The notes beneath the pieces are model-generated. The model saw nothing but the letters and a program-made list of their open reading frames with translations. It was not told the DNA's origin and ran no database searches. Source: Neovahlkampfia damariscottae (taxonomy: Eukaryota > Heterolobosea > Selenaionea > Neovahlkampfiida > Neovahlkampfiidae). From it: a stretch of DNA of 64,000 nt. The stretch covers positions 20,566 to 84,565 of the forward strand of contig JABLTG010000085.1 in assembly GCA_016618085.1 (NCBI GenBank), in the 5' to 3' direction. Positions 30,952-41,400 of the stretch are shown piece by piece. Numbering within the stretch: the stretch's first letter is position 1; each line of letters starts with the position of its first letter. Both the position numbers and the translations under genes were made by a program.

Positions 30952-32353
30952 TAAGTATATTAAAATACTTACTTATATTCTAAATCGTTCAATTCTTTTG
31001 ATCGTTCCTGAGGAATATTAAAAAGAAAGCCAAAATTTTTAATATTGTTGAGTTAATAATAGTCTTCATTTTTTAACTGTATTTTAACTCTTTAATTTGT
31101 TTCAATATATCCTTTTTGTTTAAATTGGACTTGAGATGAATCTGTAAGTTTTATGACTTTATAGGTAAAATGATGATGAAAATGCTCATTTAAATCTTGT
31201 TTGATTTGTGTCAATTTGTTATTTTTATATTGTTGCAAAGTTTTTACATTTCTATTATTTAAAAAAAGTTTTGAATATTTGGCCATTGTCAAAATCATAA
31301 ATTTTGTTGTTTATTTCAATGTTAATTAAAATATTTTCTTGCATAATTGTTTAATCTACAGTACAATTTACTAAATGTTTTTATAGTGAAAATATTTCTT
31401 TAAATAGAATAATCTCTCATTTCAATTTTCCTTTTTCAAAAATCATTTCCTCTAATGAACAGAATTGTAATAAAAAACAAATTTGGTAATAAATTTCTTT
31501 TTAATGAAGTTTTAATAATTTTCACATTCTTATTACAAAAATCTTTTTGTATTATAATTTTTGACTAAACATCATTTAATATGTATATTAATATATTTTT
31601 GAATAATAAAATTAGAAAGTATATTAATATACCTTTGAGTTATTGTGGAGTGTGAGTTTTGAATAATTAATACTAATTTTTAAATTTTCTAATTTTTTTG
31701 AAAGTAGAATACATTGCTTTTAAACATTGTTAATTTATCTACATTTACTTTCTTTTTTAAAATTTTTGGTTAAAAGTAAAGCTAATTAATCTAAAATAAC
31801 CAATCCCTTTATAAAAGTATAGAATCTTAAGAAAACATTGAATTTCTTGTATTTCATGTTCATTGAGTTCTATATATCTATTATACATGAGCTTTGTTAC
31901 TTTTTTTAATATATTTTCATTCATTTTAATTTTCAATTTTTTTTTAGTAAGATTCAATGTGGTGAATTTCAAAAGTACAAATTTATCAAAATAAAATGAT
32001 TTGTTTAAAGTTAATTGTATTGTGAAATCAAAATATTTTGGTGTTTTTGTGATTGAAGAAAACTTATTTATATCATATAGCTTTGTTTTTAAAATAATTT
32101 CATCAAAATAAAAAAATTACAAGTTAAAAGAAAATAAAGCTTCAAAAATGATTAATTTTTTGAAAAACTATTTTTTCATTAAATGTGTGTTAGTATTATA
32201 TATTCTAACTTCTGAATAATCAACTTCAATATTGAATGAATTTTGAATGAAAAATAAAGTTTCTTCTTTTTATGAATAAAAACAAAATCTGTAAGGTAAG
32301 ATAACTTTGGAATTCTAAATGTATTTTAAATATAGTTATAAATAAGAATTTCT

Positions 32354-32590
32354 TCAATTGTATAATATATTCTCTAATTTATTTTGACCATTTATTTGTT
32401 TAGATATGCTTTCAATAAATGTTGTTGTTTCTTCAAAAAATTTTTGGTTTGCATAAAGAACAAATTTACTCAAGAATGTTTTTGAATTTGTTGATTATTC
32501 AAATAAGTTTCCTGAAATTTCAGACATCTTTTTCATGGTATTGTCTAAAACACCAAACAATTTAAGTTGCTCCTCAGTGTTGTTATTCAT
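32354..32590 (-). pseudogene. Broken coiled-coil ORF left of tRNA-Val
   Basis: From ATG at 32590 the frame reads MNNNTEEQLKLFGVLDNTMKKMSEISGNLFE, hits TAA at 32495-32497, and then stays open (STNSKTFLSKFVLYANQKFFEETTTF...) to TGA near 32354. The composition is the same on both sides of the stop, which favours a nonsense mutation in a former gene of about 78 codons. No homologue recognised. Confidence 0.35.
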
Positions 32591-32684
32591 TACAATTTGT
32601 TTCAAAGAACACCACTAATCAAAATCACAACCAGTCAAACACAATTATATCCCATAAATGTTTAATTTCTCTTCAATAACAGAA

Positions 32685-32757
32685 GCCGATATAGTTCAGT
32701 TGGTTAGAATGACGCGTTTACACCGCGTAGGTCTTGGGTTCAATCCCCAATGTCGGT
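32685..32757 (+). tRNA. tRNA-Val (anticodon TAC)
   Basis: The cloverleaf folds by eye. The acceptor GCCGATA pairs with TGTCGGT (with G-T wobbles), followed by discriminator A at 32758. The D stem is GTTC/GAAT. The anticodon stem ACGCG/CGCGT is perfect, with loop TTTACAC and anticodon TAC for GTA valine codons. The T arm is TTGGG-TTCAATC-CCCAA. Internal A and B boxes (TAGTTCAGTTGG, GGTTCAATCCC) suit RNA polymerase III. There is no intron and no encoded CCA, as expected for a nuclear gene. It lies between two broken ORFs in the AT-rich island. Confidence 0.93.
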
Positions 32758-32893
32758 AGTTTTTAGAATCTGGTATATGAAAACTGTCTGCAAGTTGTGA
32801 TACTTTTTGGAATTCATCACCTTCTCAAATTTGTTGCGAACTTTTTGACACAGAAAAAGACATTGTGGCTTTGGTTTGCTGCTTATCACTCAT
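32758..32893 (-). pseudogene. Broken ORF right of tRNA-Val
   Basis: ATG at 32893 starts MSDKQQTKATMSFSVSKSSQQI, then TGA, then the frame stays open (EGDEFQKVSQLADSFHIPDSKNYR) up to the tRNA. Together with the broken ORF on the other side it may be one former gene interrupted by the tRNA, but the two halves do not visibly join. Confidence 0.25.
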
Positions 32894-33115
32894 TTTTTAT
32901 ATTAACTTGAAAATTAGTTTTTTAAAAGAAAACAACATTTCACTTTTGATTATAAATTGCTGGCTGAAAAAACGATTCAAAATGAAATGTATGTTGATTT
33001 TGCAAGAACTTCAAAATTACTTCAAGACAGTATAAGGGAATTTTTTGAATAGTTGCAAAAATTCATGGTCATTTGAAAATAGAGATTTGAAAGTCAAATG
33101 AACACTTTTTTCGAT

Positions 33116-36045
33116 TTATTTTTCCTTTTCATTGAATTCAAATGACTTTCTCTCTCCAGCAAAATAAATAAAATCTTCCTGTTCGAAAAGACTTTTCTGG
33201 ATGGTCAGATCTGTTTTCAATGAATTATCAAAGTTTAAACATTCAACAACACCATTTCCTTCTGTTGAGTAATACACTAATTTTCTCTCAATTTTTCCGT
33301 CTTTTTTCTTTAAACAGCACATCGCAATTGGTGAAATACAGTATGATTTTATCTGAGCGATTTCTTTGATACCCTCTTGATTCAATGAGAAAAATAGCAT
33401 TTCAGATCCTGAAGGATATACTAATTCAATAGTTTTTGTTTCTAGATTGCAAAATAATTGAATATCTCCTGTTGATTTTTTTTGTATTGGTTTAACTTCA
33501 TTTTCAGCTTTGATATCTGAATAAAATAAATCTCCTGTTTTCCCATCGGAATACACTAGTACCAATTGTGATATTGAGGAATCGTAAACTGATTTCATAA
33601 TTCCACCATTTGGTTTAGAGTTTGATAAAATCTTATGAATCGGATTGGAATTATTCATTATCCAATAGTGAATATATCCATCTTTTCCTTCATACAAAAG
33701 TGCTGATTTTGAATATTTCTGATGAAAAACTGCTGATAAATCACCGTTACATGGGTATTTTTTGAAAATTGAAGAATCTGTTCTCCAAGAACCATTCTCA
33801 TTGAAAATGTAAAAAATGGAATTTTCAACCAAACAAAAAACAGCAGAATGAGACCTATTTGATTCATATACACCCGAAATTCGACTTCTAACTTTTCCAA
33901 TGCTTTTGAATCTTTCAAAATTCCATTTTGAGTCAAAATAGCAATAAGAAAGATATCCCTCTTCATTGACAAAATAAACAGCACTGTGGTTATTTGACAC
34001 TTCAAATATAGCTGAAATATCACCACTTGATGATGCTATCCTGTTGATATTCCAATCATCAATTTGAGGTTTTTTAAAGGCATGAAACAATGATCCATTT
34101 TTACTGAAGTAAACATCATCAGATCCTGTTGTGTCATCATGAACAATATCACAAGAACCAATTCTCAACAATTGATCAAATGAAAAATGAAATGATTTTG
34201 ACAATGAAAATAAATCAGTGTGAATATTCTCAGCAGTATTCCCTTTCTTGATTCTTCTGATTTGTTTCTTCAAATTTGACACATCAATGTTTTTTTCTTT
34301 AATCATTTTTTCCAACTCATCAACTAAAACCTTGTAACTTGAGATGTCGGTGCTATTTTGATTTTCAAATTTTTCTGAGAACATTCAGAAAATAATAAAT
34401 TCTTACCAGTGTGAAGGTTGCAAATTTTCCAAAAATCATGAAAAATTTGATCTTCAACAAAACTGTTAATGATCTTTTCTTTTGGATTGAAATCAAAATT
34501 TATGAAAAACTCTTTCTTCTGGTTGACTAATGTCCAAAATGAACATGTTGAATATTTCTTCTTCACCATTCCCTCAAATTCGGAATCAAATAAAAAGTTT
34601 CCAAATAGTCCAGACGAGGATTGTTCCAATAACACTAATATAAACCCATAGTTAAACTCAAATTCGTTTGGGAATTGTGTCATAATTAGTAGAACGCAAT
34701 CCAAGAATTGTCGAAAAATTGGAGATCTTTCACTTTCATTGTCTTTTGAAACAATTAAATTATTGCGAGACAGAAACATATGGCCAAATGATATCCATTC
34801 TCTTTCTATTAAAACTTGGAATCCTTCTAAAGTTCGATAATAAGGATCCAATAATATTTGTGATAGACCAACTACTTGAGGTGTTCGATCCCAGCCATCA
34901 GAACAATGAATCAGAACAGATACATTGTTTTTAATATGTGAAACAACTCTTATTGAAGCTTGAATTATACTAGATAATGATGAAACCCAGTATTTGAAAT
35001 CCATTTCACTCAAATGTTTAAAGCACTTTGTGACGGAGTGTATATTGTCAATATTTTCAAAACTGATATTACTGTGTTTATACTTGGATACATTCTCAAA
35101 ACCATACCCTTTTATGATATTTGCAGTTGCATTAATTCTTGAAAAATATTTTAGTAAAATCGAAAGGATACAATGGGCGGCAGTCAATGAATTGGATTTT
35201 TGTTTTTGTCTCATCTCTTTCACAGTACTTTGAAATTAATTCAACATCCAATTTGGAACTTTGTGTGAAACCAGAATTTGGTTGGCTATTATTTAAAATG
35301 GGAAAATTTACCTTGATCTTAACAATAAAACATCATCATTTGATTTCCAACAAATGACAGGTAATCTTTGTTTACTTCTAAATAAAGATGCTTTTTTCAA
35401 TTTTTCTTCATCGAATGCAATTGGGATTATAAAATTATAAGGATAAGTTGGACAGATAAAATATTTTTGGTCTTGTGTGAATTGATTAAAAATTTTCCAA
35501 TATTTTGAAGAATTAGTGAATCTATTTAAATCATTTTGCAGTAAATTGTTATTCTTTATCCACTCATTTGTTAAATATTCTTGTGTTAAATTATTTTCCT
35601 TGAGGAAATGTGATGAAAATTTGAACGCAAAAACATCTTCAATTTTCTCCAAAAATATGTTTGAAAGCCATTCTGAAAATTCTACAACAGGATCTTTAAA
35701 CTTAAAATAAACTGTTGATAAATCTTTTTTGACTATTTTCACAACTTTTTCTTGAAGTTTTTCAATTGTTAAAACTTGAATATTTGGAATGGAATAATTG
35801 TTCTATTTTGTTAAAACATCAACTTTTGTTACTTTGGTTAAAATTTCCATCAAACTATTCGTATTTTTTTCAGATTTAAAGTATATTCTGAAATTTGTTA
35901 CATACAGAGAACCAACTTCTTTGTATTTAAAATTTTGTAACTCTGAGTTTTGGAAGTGTTGATAGTTTTTTTGAACGTCATGGTAAAGAAAGGAAAGTGT
36001 TTCGCCAAAAAAACTTTTAAACTCTCGGTTTTCACTTTCTTCCAT
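33116..36045 (-). CDS. MTM: Myotubularin-family phosphoinositide 3-phosphatase with C-terminal propeller-like region
   Basis: Five exons: 36045-35833, 35802-35312, 35285-35172, 35137-34407, 34374-33116; introns 30, 26, 34 and 32 nt; 935 residues. The N-terminus is a PH-GRAM domain (KEVGSLYVTNFRIYFKS). The phosphatase domain has FIDCRPL-INATANIIKGYGFEN across an exon junction and the active site HCSDGWDRT (Cys about residue 351, Arg 357), so it should remove the 3-phosphate from PI3P or PI(3,5)P2. After a coiled coil (SYKVLVDELEKMIKEKN), residues 560-900 are beta-strand repeats such as SAIFEVSNNHSAVYFVNEEGYLSYCYF and SAVFHQKYSKSALLYEGKDGYIHYWI, which look like a fucolectin-type propeller; this is unusual for the family. 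The ATG at 36045 follows TTGGTTGGTC and GACCAATACC. Confidence 0.88.
35167..35413 (-). repeat. Inverted repeat, arm 1 (inside myotubularin gene)
   Basis: These 247 bp of the myotubularin gene (end of exon 2, the 26-nt intron, exon 3) recur in opposite orientation at 36130-36376. Both arms are the same length, and I find a single clear mismatch (CGC versus CAC in the codon after ATTGACTGC). Confidence 0.9.
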
Positions 36046-36088
36046 CAAAAAAGCTTGGTATTGGTCAAAGAAATCGACCAACCAAAAT

Positions 36089-36426
36089 ATGTCTCAATTT
36101 TCTTTTGAGACAGTGGTTGCATCAATCCTCGATGAAGAAAAATTGAAAAAAGCATCTTTATTTAGAAGTAAACAAAGATTACCTGTCATTTGTTGGAAAT
36201 CAAATGATGATGTTTTATTGTTAAGATCAAGGTAAATTTTCCCATTTTAAATAATAGCCAACCAAATTCTGGTTTCACACAAAGTTCCAAATTGGATGTT
36301 GAATTAATTTCAAAGTACTGTGAAAGAGATGAGACAAAAACAAAAATCCAATTCATTGACTGCCACCCATTGTATCATTTTAATATTAGGTACTGGAAAA
36401 GTTTCTTTAAAAACAGAACTATATGA
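36089..36426 (+). pseudogene. Chimeric partial copy of myotubularin in inverted orientation
   Basis: An ATG at 36089, 43 bp from the start of the real gene and on the opposite strand, opens MSQFSFETVVASIL, and after 14 unrelated codons runs in frame into the duplicated myotubularin segment (DEEKLKKASLFRSKQRLPV...). The 26-nt intron (36232-36257) is copied with intact splice sites. The spliced frame continues through KIQFIDCHPLY to TGA at 36424-36426, 103 residues. It lacks the GRAM domain and the catalytic site. It shares the bidirectional CCAA region with the parent, so it may be transcribed. Confidence 0.6.
36130..36376 (+). repeat. Inverted repeat, arm 2
   Basis: Near-identical inverted copy of 35167-35413, separated from it by 716 bp. 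It starts exactly at CGATGAAG and ends after TGTATC; beyond both ends the sequences differ completely. Conserved intron sequence shows a DNA-level duplication, not retroposition. Confidence 0.9.
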
Positions 36427-36567
36427 TGGAAACAAGCGGAACACCTTTTGGAAAATAATTTTTCAACACTTGAATGTTGAACACTCACTTGCATCTTTTC
36501 ATGTTCAGAGTAATGGGATATGTTTATGGGATGTTTGTGATGTTAGTTCCCTTTATTATCAACTCAA

Positions 36568-36638
36568 GGGTGTTTAGCTCAGCGGTAGAGCAGTCGGCTG
36601 CAGTCCGATCGGTCCCTGGTTCAATTCCGGGAGTGCCC
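36568..36638 (+). tRNA. tRNA-Cys (anticodon GCA)
   Basis: Acceptor GGGTGTT pairs with AGTGCCC (several G-T), with discriminator T at 36639, which is the universal identity base for tRNA-Cys. The D arm is GCTC-AGCGGTA-GAGC. The anticodon stem GTCGG/CCGAT holds loop CTGCAGT with anticodon GCA. The T arm is CCTGG-TTCAATT-CCGGG. A and B boxes are present and a T-run (CAATTTTTTTG) 4 nt downstream is a polymerase III terminator. There is no intron. Confidence 0.93.
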
Positions 36639-36749
36639 TCAATTTTTTTGTGGTTCTTTTTACAAATTCATTGGAAAAAAACTATATTCTGATACAAACT
36701 TTAATCTCTTAAGACCAAAAATAAAAGTTTTAGGTTCAAAAAAAAAAAA

Positions 36750-36889
36750 AAAATTCACGTTTTAAAATTAGAAATTGGAGGAGCTGGTTGTAATGCTATA
36801 CATAATATGGCCAAATCAAAATTAGGTGGAATGGAATTTATTGCTTGCAATACGGACATTCAATCTTTAAATTATTCTGGTGCGTGTGA
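36750..36889 (+). pseudogene. FtsZ relict (N-terminal GTPase fragment)
   Basis: The plus strand encodes IGGAGCNAIHNM, then KSKLGGMEFIACNTDIQSL, then NYSGA. This is the FtsZ nucleotide-binding start (family pattern IGVGGGGGNAVNRM...G-EFIAANTDAQAL). Only about 40 residues exist: upstream is a poly-A run and downstream the frame ends (TGA at about 36905) and the convergent dehydrogenase begins. The tubulin signature GGGTGTG and the rest of FtsZ are absent from the window. It is a truncated copy of a nuclear, presumably mitochondrial-type, ftsZ gene; the first glycine loop is already changed (GAGC). Confidence 0.7.
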
Positions 36890-36946
36890 AAAAATCATTG
36901 ATTGCTGATAATTAGTCTGCTGGGCAAGAAAAAGTAAAATTTAATT

Positions 36947-37991
36947 TCAATAAGAAACTCCAGTTAATTCTTCGGATAATTTCCATAATTTCTTTGCTTC
37001 TTCTTTGTTGTAAGCATAATCAATTGCTTTTGAAATGTGTGAATTTTCCAAATATAAACCTCCTTTATCTTGTAATTCTTTTGATACAACAGCAAAAATA
37101 GTTGTAGCAGCTCCTTGTTCAACTGATTTCATGAACAGTTGCAAAAATGGTAAAAACAAAAACGACCCTATTCTTATGATCCATGGAAAATCTCTTGTCA
37201 GTTCAGTTCCTGGTATAACTCCAGGATGTAAAGAATTCACAGTTATTGGAATTGAATCTGATTTCAACAAATCATTCAATTCATTGGAGAATAAAATATT
37301 TGCTAATTTTGATTGTCCATAACTTCCAAGTCTGTTGTAACTATTTTCCCATAGAAAATCATCAAAATTAATTTTTTGTGAACCGAACTTGTGAGCATCT
37401 GAAGACAAGACAACAATTCTTCTTTCACCATCTGATTTTTTCATTATTGGTAAAAGCAACATCGTTAATTTAAAATGTCCAAGATGATTAATTCCAATTT
37501 GATACTCAAAACCATCTTTTGTTGTTTCTCTTGTTGGATTCATCATCACACCTGCATTATTTATCAAATAATGTAATGGCAAATTCATTTTTTTAAATTT
37601 TTCAACAAAGTTATTAATTGATTCAGAGGAGCCTAAATCAATAGGAATATAATCAATTTTTGCATCTTGAACATTTTTTTCAATATAACTTTTTGCATCT
37701 TTTAACTTTTCAACGTTTCTTGCTGAAATAATCACATGAGCTCCAATTTTTGCCAACACTCGAGCTTTTTATTAAATATTTTGTTTTGATACCTGTTTCT
37801 AGTCCTATTCCAGTATTACTTCCAGTTATGATCACTACTTTATTTTTGAGTGAAACTCCTTTGATTTGACTTTCAGCAGTACAACAAGAAGTATTTCCGT
37901 TGTTTCCTCGATTTATATATGGTACTATGTGTTGTGATGAAACATAAACCAAAATCAAGAAAAAAAGAAAGCAAACAACAATGACCAACAT
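36947..37991 (-). CDS. Membrane-anchored short-chain dehydrogenase (retinol-dehydrogenase-like)
   Basis: Exons 37991-37793 and 37764-36947 with a 28-nt intron; 338 residues. An N-terminal membrane helix (MLVIVVCFLFFLILVYV) anchors the enzyme. The Rossmann fold has TGSNTGIG, NNAG, a catalytic Ser in VVLSSDAHKFG, and YGQSK (Tyr-x-x-x-Lys). The NSLHPGVIPGTEL segment is typical of RDH11-14/WWOX-like enzymes, which use NADP(H) on retinoids, lipid aldehydes or steroids; the substrate is unknown here. An in-frame ATG at 38042 is only 6 bp from the stop of the upstream gene. The ATTGGAC element at 38005-38012 lies just before the ATG at 37991, which is therefore preferred. Confidence 0.85.
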
Positions 37992-38004
37992 GAAAAATGA
38001 AAAT

Positions 38005-38012
38005 GATTGGAC
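38005..38012 (-). promoter_or_regulatory. CCAAT element that decides the dehydrogenase start
   Basis: GATTGGAC on the plus strand (GTCCAATC on the coding strand) lies 13 nt upstream of ATG 37991 and inside the longer reading frame that begins at 38042. Transcription from here would make the longer N-terminus impossible. Confidence 0.5.
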
Positions 38013-38048
38013 AAAAGTGAAAGAAAGAAAAGAACTATTCATAGCAGT

Positions 38049-38372
38049 TTATTGCAACTGACTTTTCAAATGGTCAACTGTTTTTAAAGAATTCAATATA
38101 TTCAACACGCATTCACTTCTCTTCTCTTGAACAAACCTGGATCCTTGAATAATGTCTAAAATACATAATTGTTTGGTTAATAGCTCATAAAATCTGAGTA
38201 CTTTGAATTCAAAATCGTGGTAAACAGTATTTCCTTGACAAAAATCTTCCAAATCTTGAATGATGTTCTCTGATTCCAAGAATATTTCTTGAATGTTTTC
38301 CAAAGCGATTTGATCATCACGCGGATCGACTTCCACCTAATCATCAACAACTATTCTTTCTTCTGGATTCAT
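38049..38372 (-). CDS. Small acidic helical protein with in-frame TAG or a 15-nt intron
   Basis: The ATG at 38372 follows CAACCAATAA. The frame reads MNPEERIVVDD, TAG at 38337-38339, then VEVDPRDDQIALENIQEIFLESENI... to TAA at 38049, with no further Met. GTTGTTGATGATTAG directly before GTGGAAG has GT..AG ends and is 15 nt, so its removal would give MNPEERI-VEVDPRDD in frame. Every other intron here is at least 26 nt. The alternatives are a nonsense mutation, a base error or read-through. The product is a helical protein of about 100 residues (LEDFCQGNTVYHDFEFKVLRFYELL) of no recognised family. Confidence 0.45.
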
Positions 38373-38465
38373 TTCCTTCAAATTGGGTAAGTTGAATGAA
38401 GAAACGCACTTATTGGTTGATCGGAATTTGTGGAAATTTCTTTCGGAAATGAACAGTTTAAATTT

Positions 38466-41400
38466 TTATACCACATCAACAATTTCTGATTTACTTCTTC
38501 CAAAAACTTCAGGTGAATACATTTCTTCTGCTTTTGCTGGTGGAGCAATAAATTTACCTTTTGTTGTTGCACGGGCGAGGTATGAATAAGAATGAACTGA
38601 AGGATACAAATAAGTTGCAAAACTTTCAACTCTTTCATCACGAATATTTTGATGATTATACCATGTTGAATAATACCACCACCATGAGAAGGAATTGATT
38701 TTGTTGGATGAATCAGTTGATTTATTTTGACTTCCTCCAATTGGTAAATCTGGATTTAATGCTTCTAATCCTGCAGGTAAATAATCAACCAAAGCAACAT
38801 GATATCTATATGATGTGTTTGTCATCTTGAGTTTTACTTTCACCAAACAACCTTCTTGGAATCTCCAACTTCCGTCTTTATTTTGAACAACATCTTTTTC
38901 ATTTGATACATGCTCATAAGTTCTTTCAACAATAAAACCATAATCCAAAGCTTCCAAGTGAAAGTCTTTTGGTGAATATGACATTCCAATTCTATAGTAC
39001 AATCTCCCCTTTCCTTCTTTATTCAAAAGTAAGTCTAAATTGTCATTCAAATTTTCAGAGATATATTTCATTGGAATTTCAATTAAATTCTTTTCAGTGG
39101 AACGTCCTTTAAATTTTTGTTCACCAATGAATGAATTAGTATCTCCACACCATAATTTTAACAAGAAATCAGGTTCTTCTTTTTCATAAATCTCAAAGTA
39201 CTTCTTCATTGCTAAAAGAACATAACAATTTTCACTTGTGGAACCCCATCTTCCATTCACACGTTTTTTCATCAAACCTTTAACAATTTTTGGAATCAAG
39301 GTATTTTTTGGTTCAACTTCAATCAAAGAATCCATGATTATTGCATCAGTTCTTTGATTTGAATGCAACATTACCAATTGAGCATCATTATTTTCATATT
39401 TTGATGTTGAAAATGAAGCTGTTTCTGGTGTTTCAATCACAGTTTGTGAAATTTTCTTCAAAAGAATTGGAATCAATTTTTCAGTTGGATCAGCATAATT
39501 AAATGAGACTAATAGCCATGCAATACTGTCCAATGAAGGATTTTCAGTTAAATCATAAATTTTTTTTGCTTTCTCATAAATTTGTATTTTGTCATATTTC
39601 ATTAAAGTGAGTACATAAAGTGCAAACAAACGAAGTGAATATTTTGTACTTTTTGCCATGGTTGTTTCATTTTCCAGATATCTTTCAATATTGATCAAAA
39701 ATGTTTTTGATTTTTGAAATGTATTGGAAGGTATTTCATATCCTTGATCAATACATCTTTGGAAACAATGCGCAACATGAATTGTTAAGAAAATATTTGG
39801 TTCTGATTTTGAGGTCCAAAATCCATATGATCCATCAGGTCTTTGATTATTTTGAAGTTTCTTTATTCCTTTTGCTACATAAGACTTCAATGTTGATTTG
39901 CTTGGAATTCCTGGAGAAGAAAATGCATAAAGAACGTTTTCAAGTGCAACAATTGATAAAATTTTGCTTGCAATTTGTTCTACACATTCAAATTTGTAGG
40001 AATATAAATAAATGAATGAATCAGTTAATGCTTGAACTGCTGTTGAAGATGTTGTAACTTCAACACCTCCATATTGTGGGAACACATTTGGAGGTTTTGA
40101 AATTGGTTGAATAAAACTACCATTATCTATTTCACCATAAGTTGCGAATGCTTCTGATGTTGATGGTGTAAAGATTGGAAATTCTTTTGTGATTGCATCT
40201 GCATGTTCCGTTCCAAGAACTTCAGCTCCAATTTGAAATCTACCAATTCCTGCATGTGTTGTTTCAATTGGATACTTGATAACCACTCTATTCTTTGATG
40301 GAATTGTGACATTTAAGTATTCAAATTTTTCAGGTGATTGAAGTTTTAAGTTTGTCAATTTAATAGTGAAATTCACATCAATTGTTTCAGTTGATTGATT
40401 TTGAAGGATGACTGGGAATGAACATTGATCTCCAAAATTTAAAAATCGAGGAGCTGATGGTCTAATTGATAATGGAAGATTAGCTACAATTGAAGATTCA
40501 CCAATTCCAAATGAAGTAAATTTATGGGTTAAAACCGCAGTTACTCTGTACTCTGTGAGGTTGTCAGGTAATTTGAATTTTAATTTAACTTTTCCAGATT
40601 TGTCTGTTATTCCAGAAGAAAATGCTGCAAGTGGATTGAAATTTGTTCTTGCAGTTATTGGTTTGGAAATAGTTTTTTTTGGTGCATCACCTCTAGGCAT
40701 GCCTCCTGATGTTGGTATAGACATGGATGATGCTTCAGTTCTAAAACTAAAAGATTCATCTTCAAGAAGCATTGATTGATTTTGAAGACTATCGATTCTT
40801 TCTCCTCTTTCCATCAGTTTATCAATATTGGAGAACATAATATTTTTTGTTTCTTCAATTTGCATGGATAACATTTCCAATTTTGATGCTTGTACTAGAC
40901 TTGACCAATCTTTGACGAAAATGTTTGATCTAATGGAGTTTCTTGTGTAACCTTGTGAATGTCCAGGATAAAACAATAATAAAGGATCTTCAATAGAATA
41001 AGATGTTAAAGATAATATGGCTTCATCAACGACAATCAATGAAACATCAGAGTTTGCCACTGCTTTGCCTTCATGATCCAAAACACATACTTCAACTTCA
41101 TTTTCTGATCCTGGACGACAAACTGTATTTTTTGGAGTAACTTTAGCTGTTAATTTGTGAATAAGGGGCGGAACTGATAAATAAAGAGAGCCTGATGCAT
41201 AAGCAGGTTTTTTTGGTGCATCTTTCAAATTTTCAAGATTAAAATCCAGTCTGTAATCCGAAGAAACGATTTCAACATACACAGTAGGTCCAGGGATCAT
41301 TTCTTCGCATATTGGGATTTTGAGGACTGAATGACCTTCTGTCATTGTAAATCTTTTTTGAGAATGAACTCCTGATAAAAGTATTGTGTAGATTGCTTCA

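Larger units (their letters stand above)
28554..33115. other. AT-rich, gene-poor island with foreign-looking and decayed ORFs
   Basis: This 4.5-kb stretch breaks the dense gene order. It lacks recognisable CCAAT/ATTGG elements next to start codons, lacks spliced genes, and is richer in TA runs (for example around 28805-28850 and 31570-31640). It holds one intact 321-codon ORF (29592-30557), several broken ORFs and tRNA-Val. Between 29210 and 29520 two overlapping minus-strand frames of 50-90 codons without usable starts look like more of the same decayed material. Short minus ORFs at 31092-31298 and 31757-31972 have no recognisable features. From 31300 to 32350 I see only AT-rich sequence. 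It may be a remnant of a virus-like or transposon-like insertion; no terminal repeats or target duplications are visible. Confidence 0.5.

Noticed and set aside
36320-36577. Plus-strand frame of 85 codons overlapping the inverted repeat and tRNA-Cys
   Set aside because: It is out of frame with the duplicated myotubularin coding sequence and runs into the tRNA; most likely a chance ORF.
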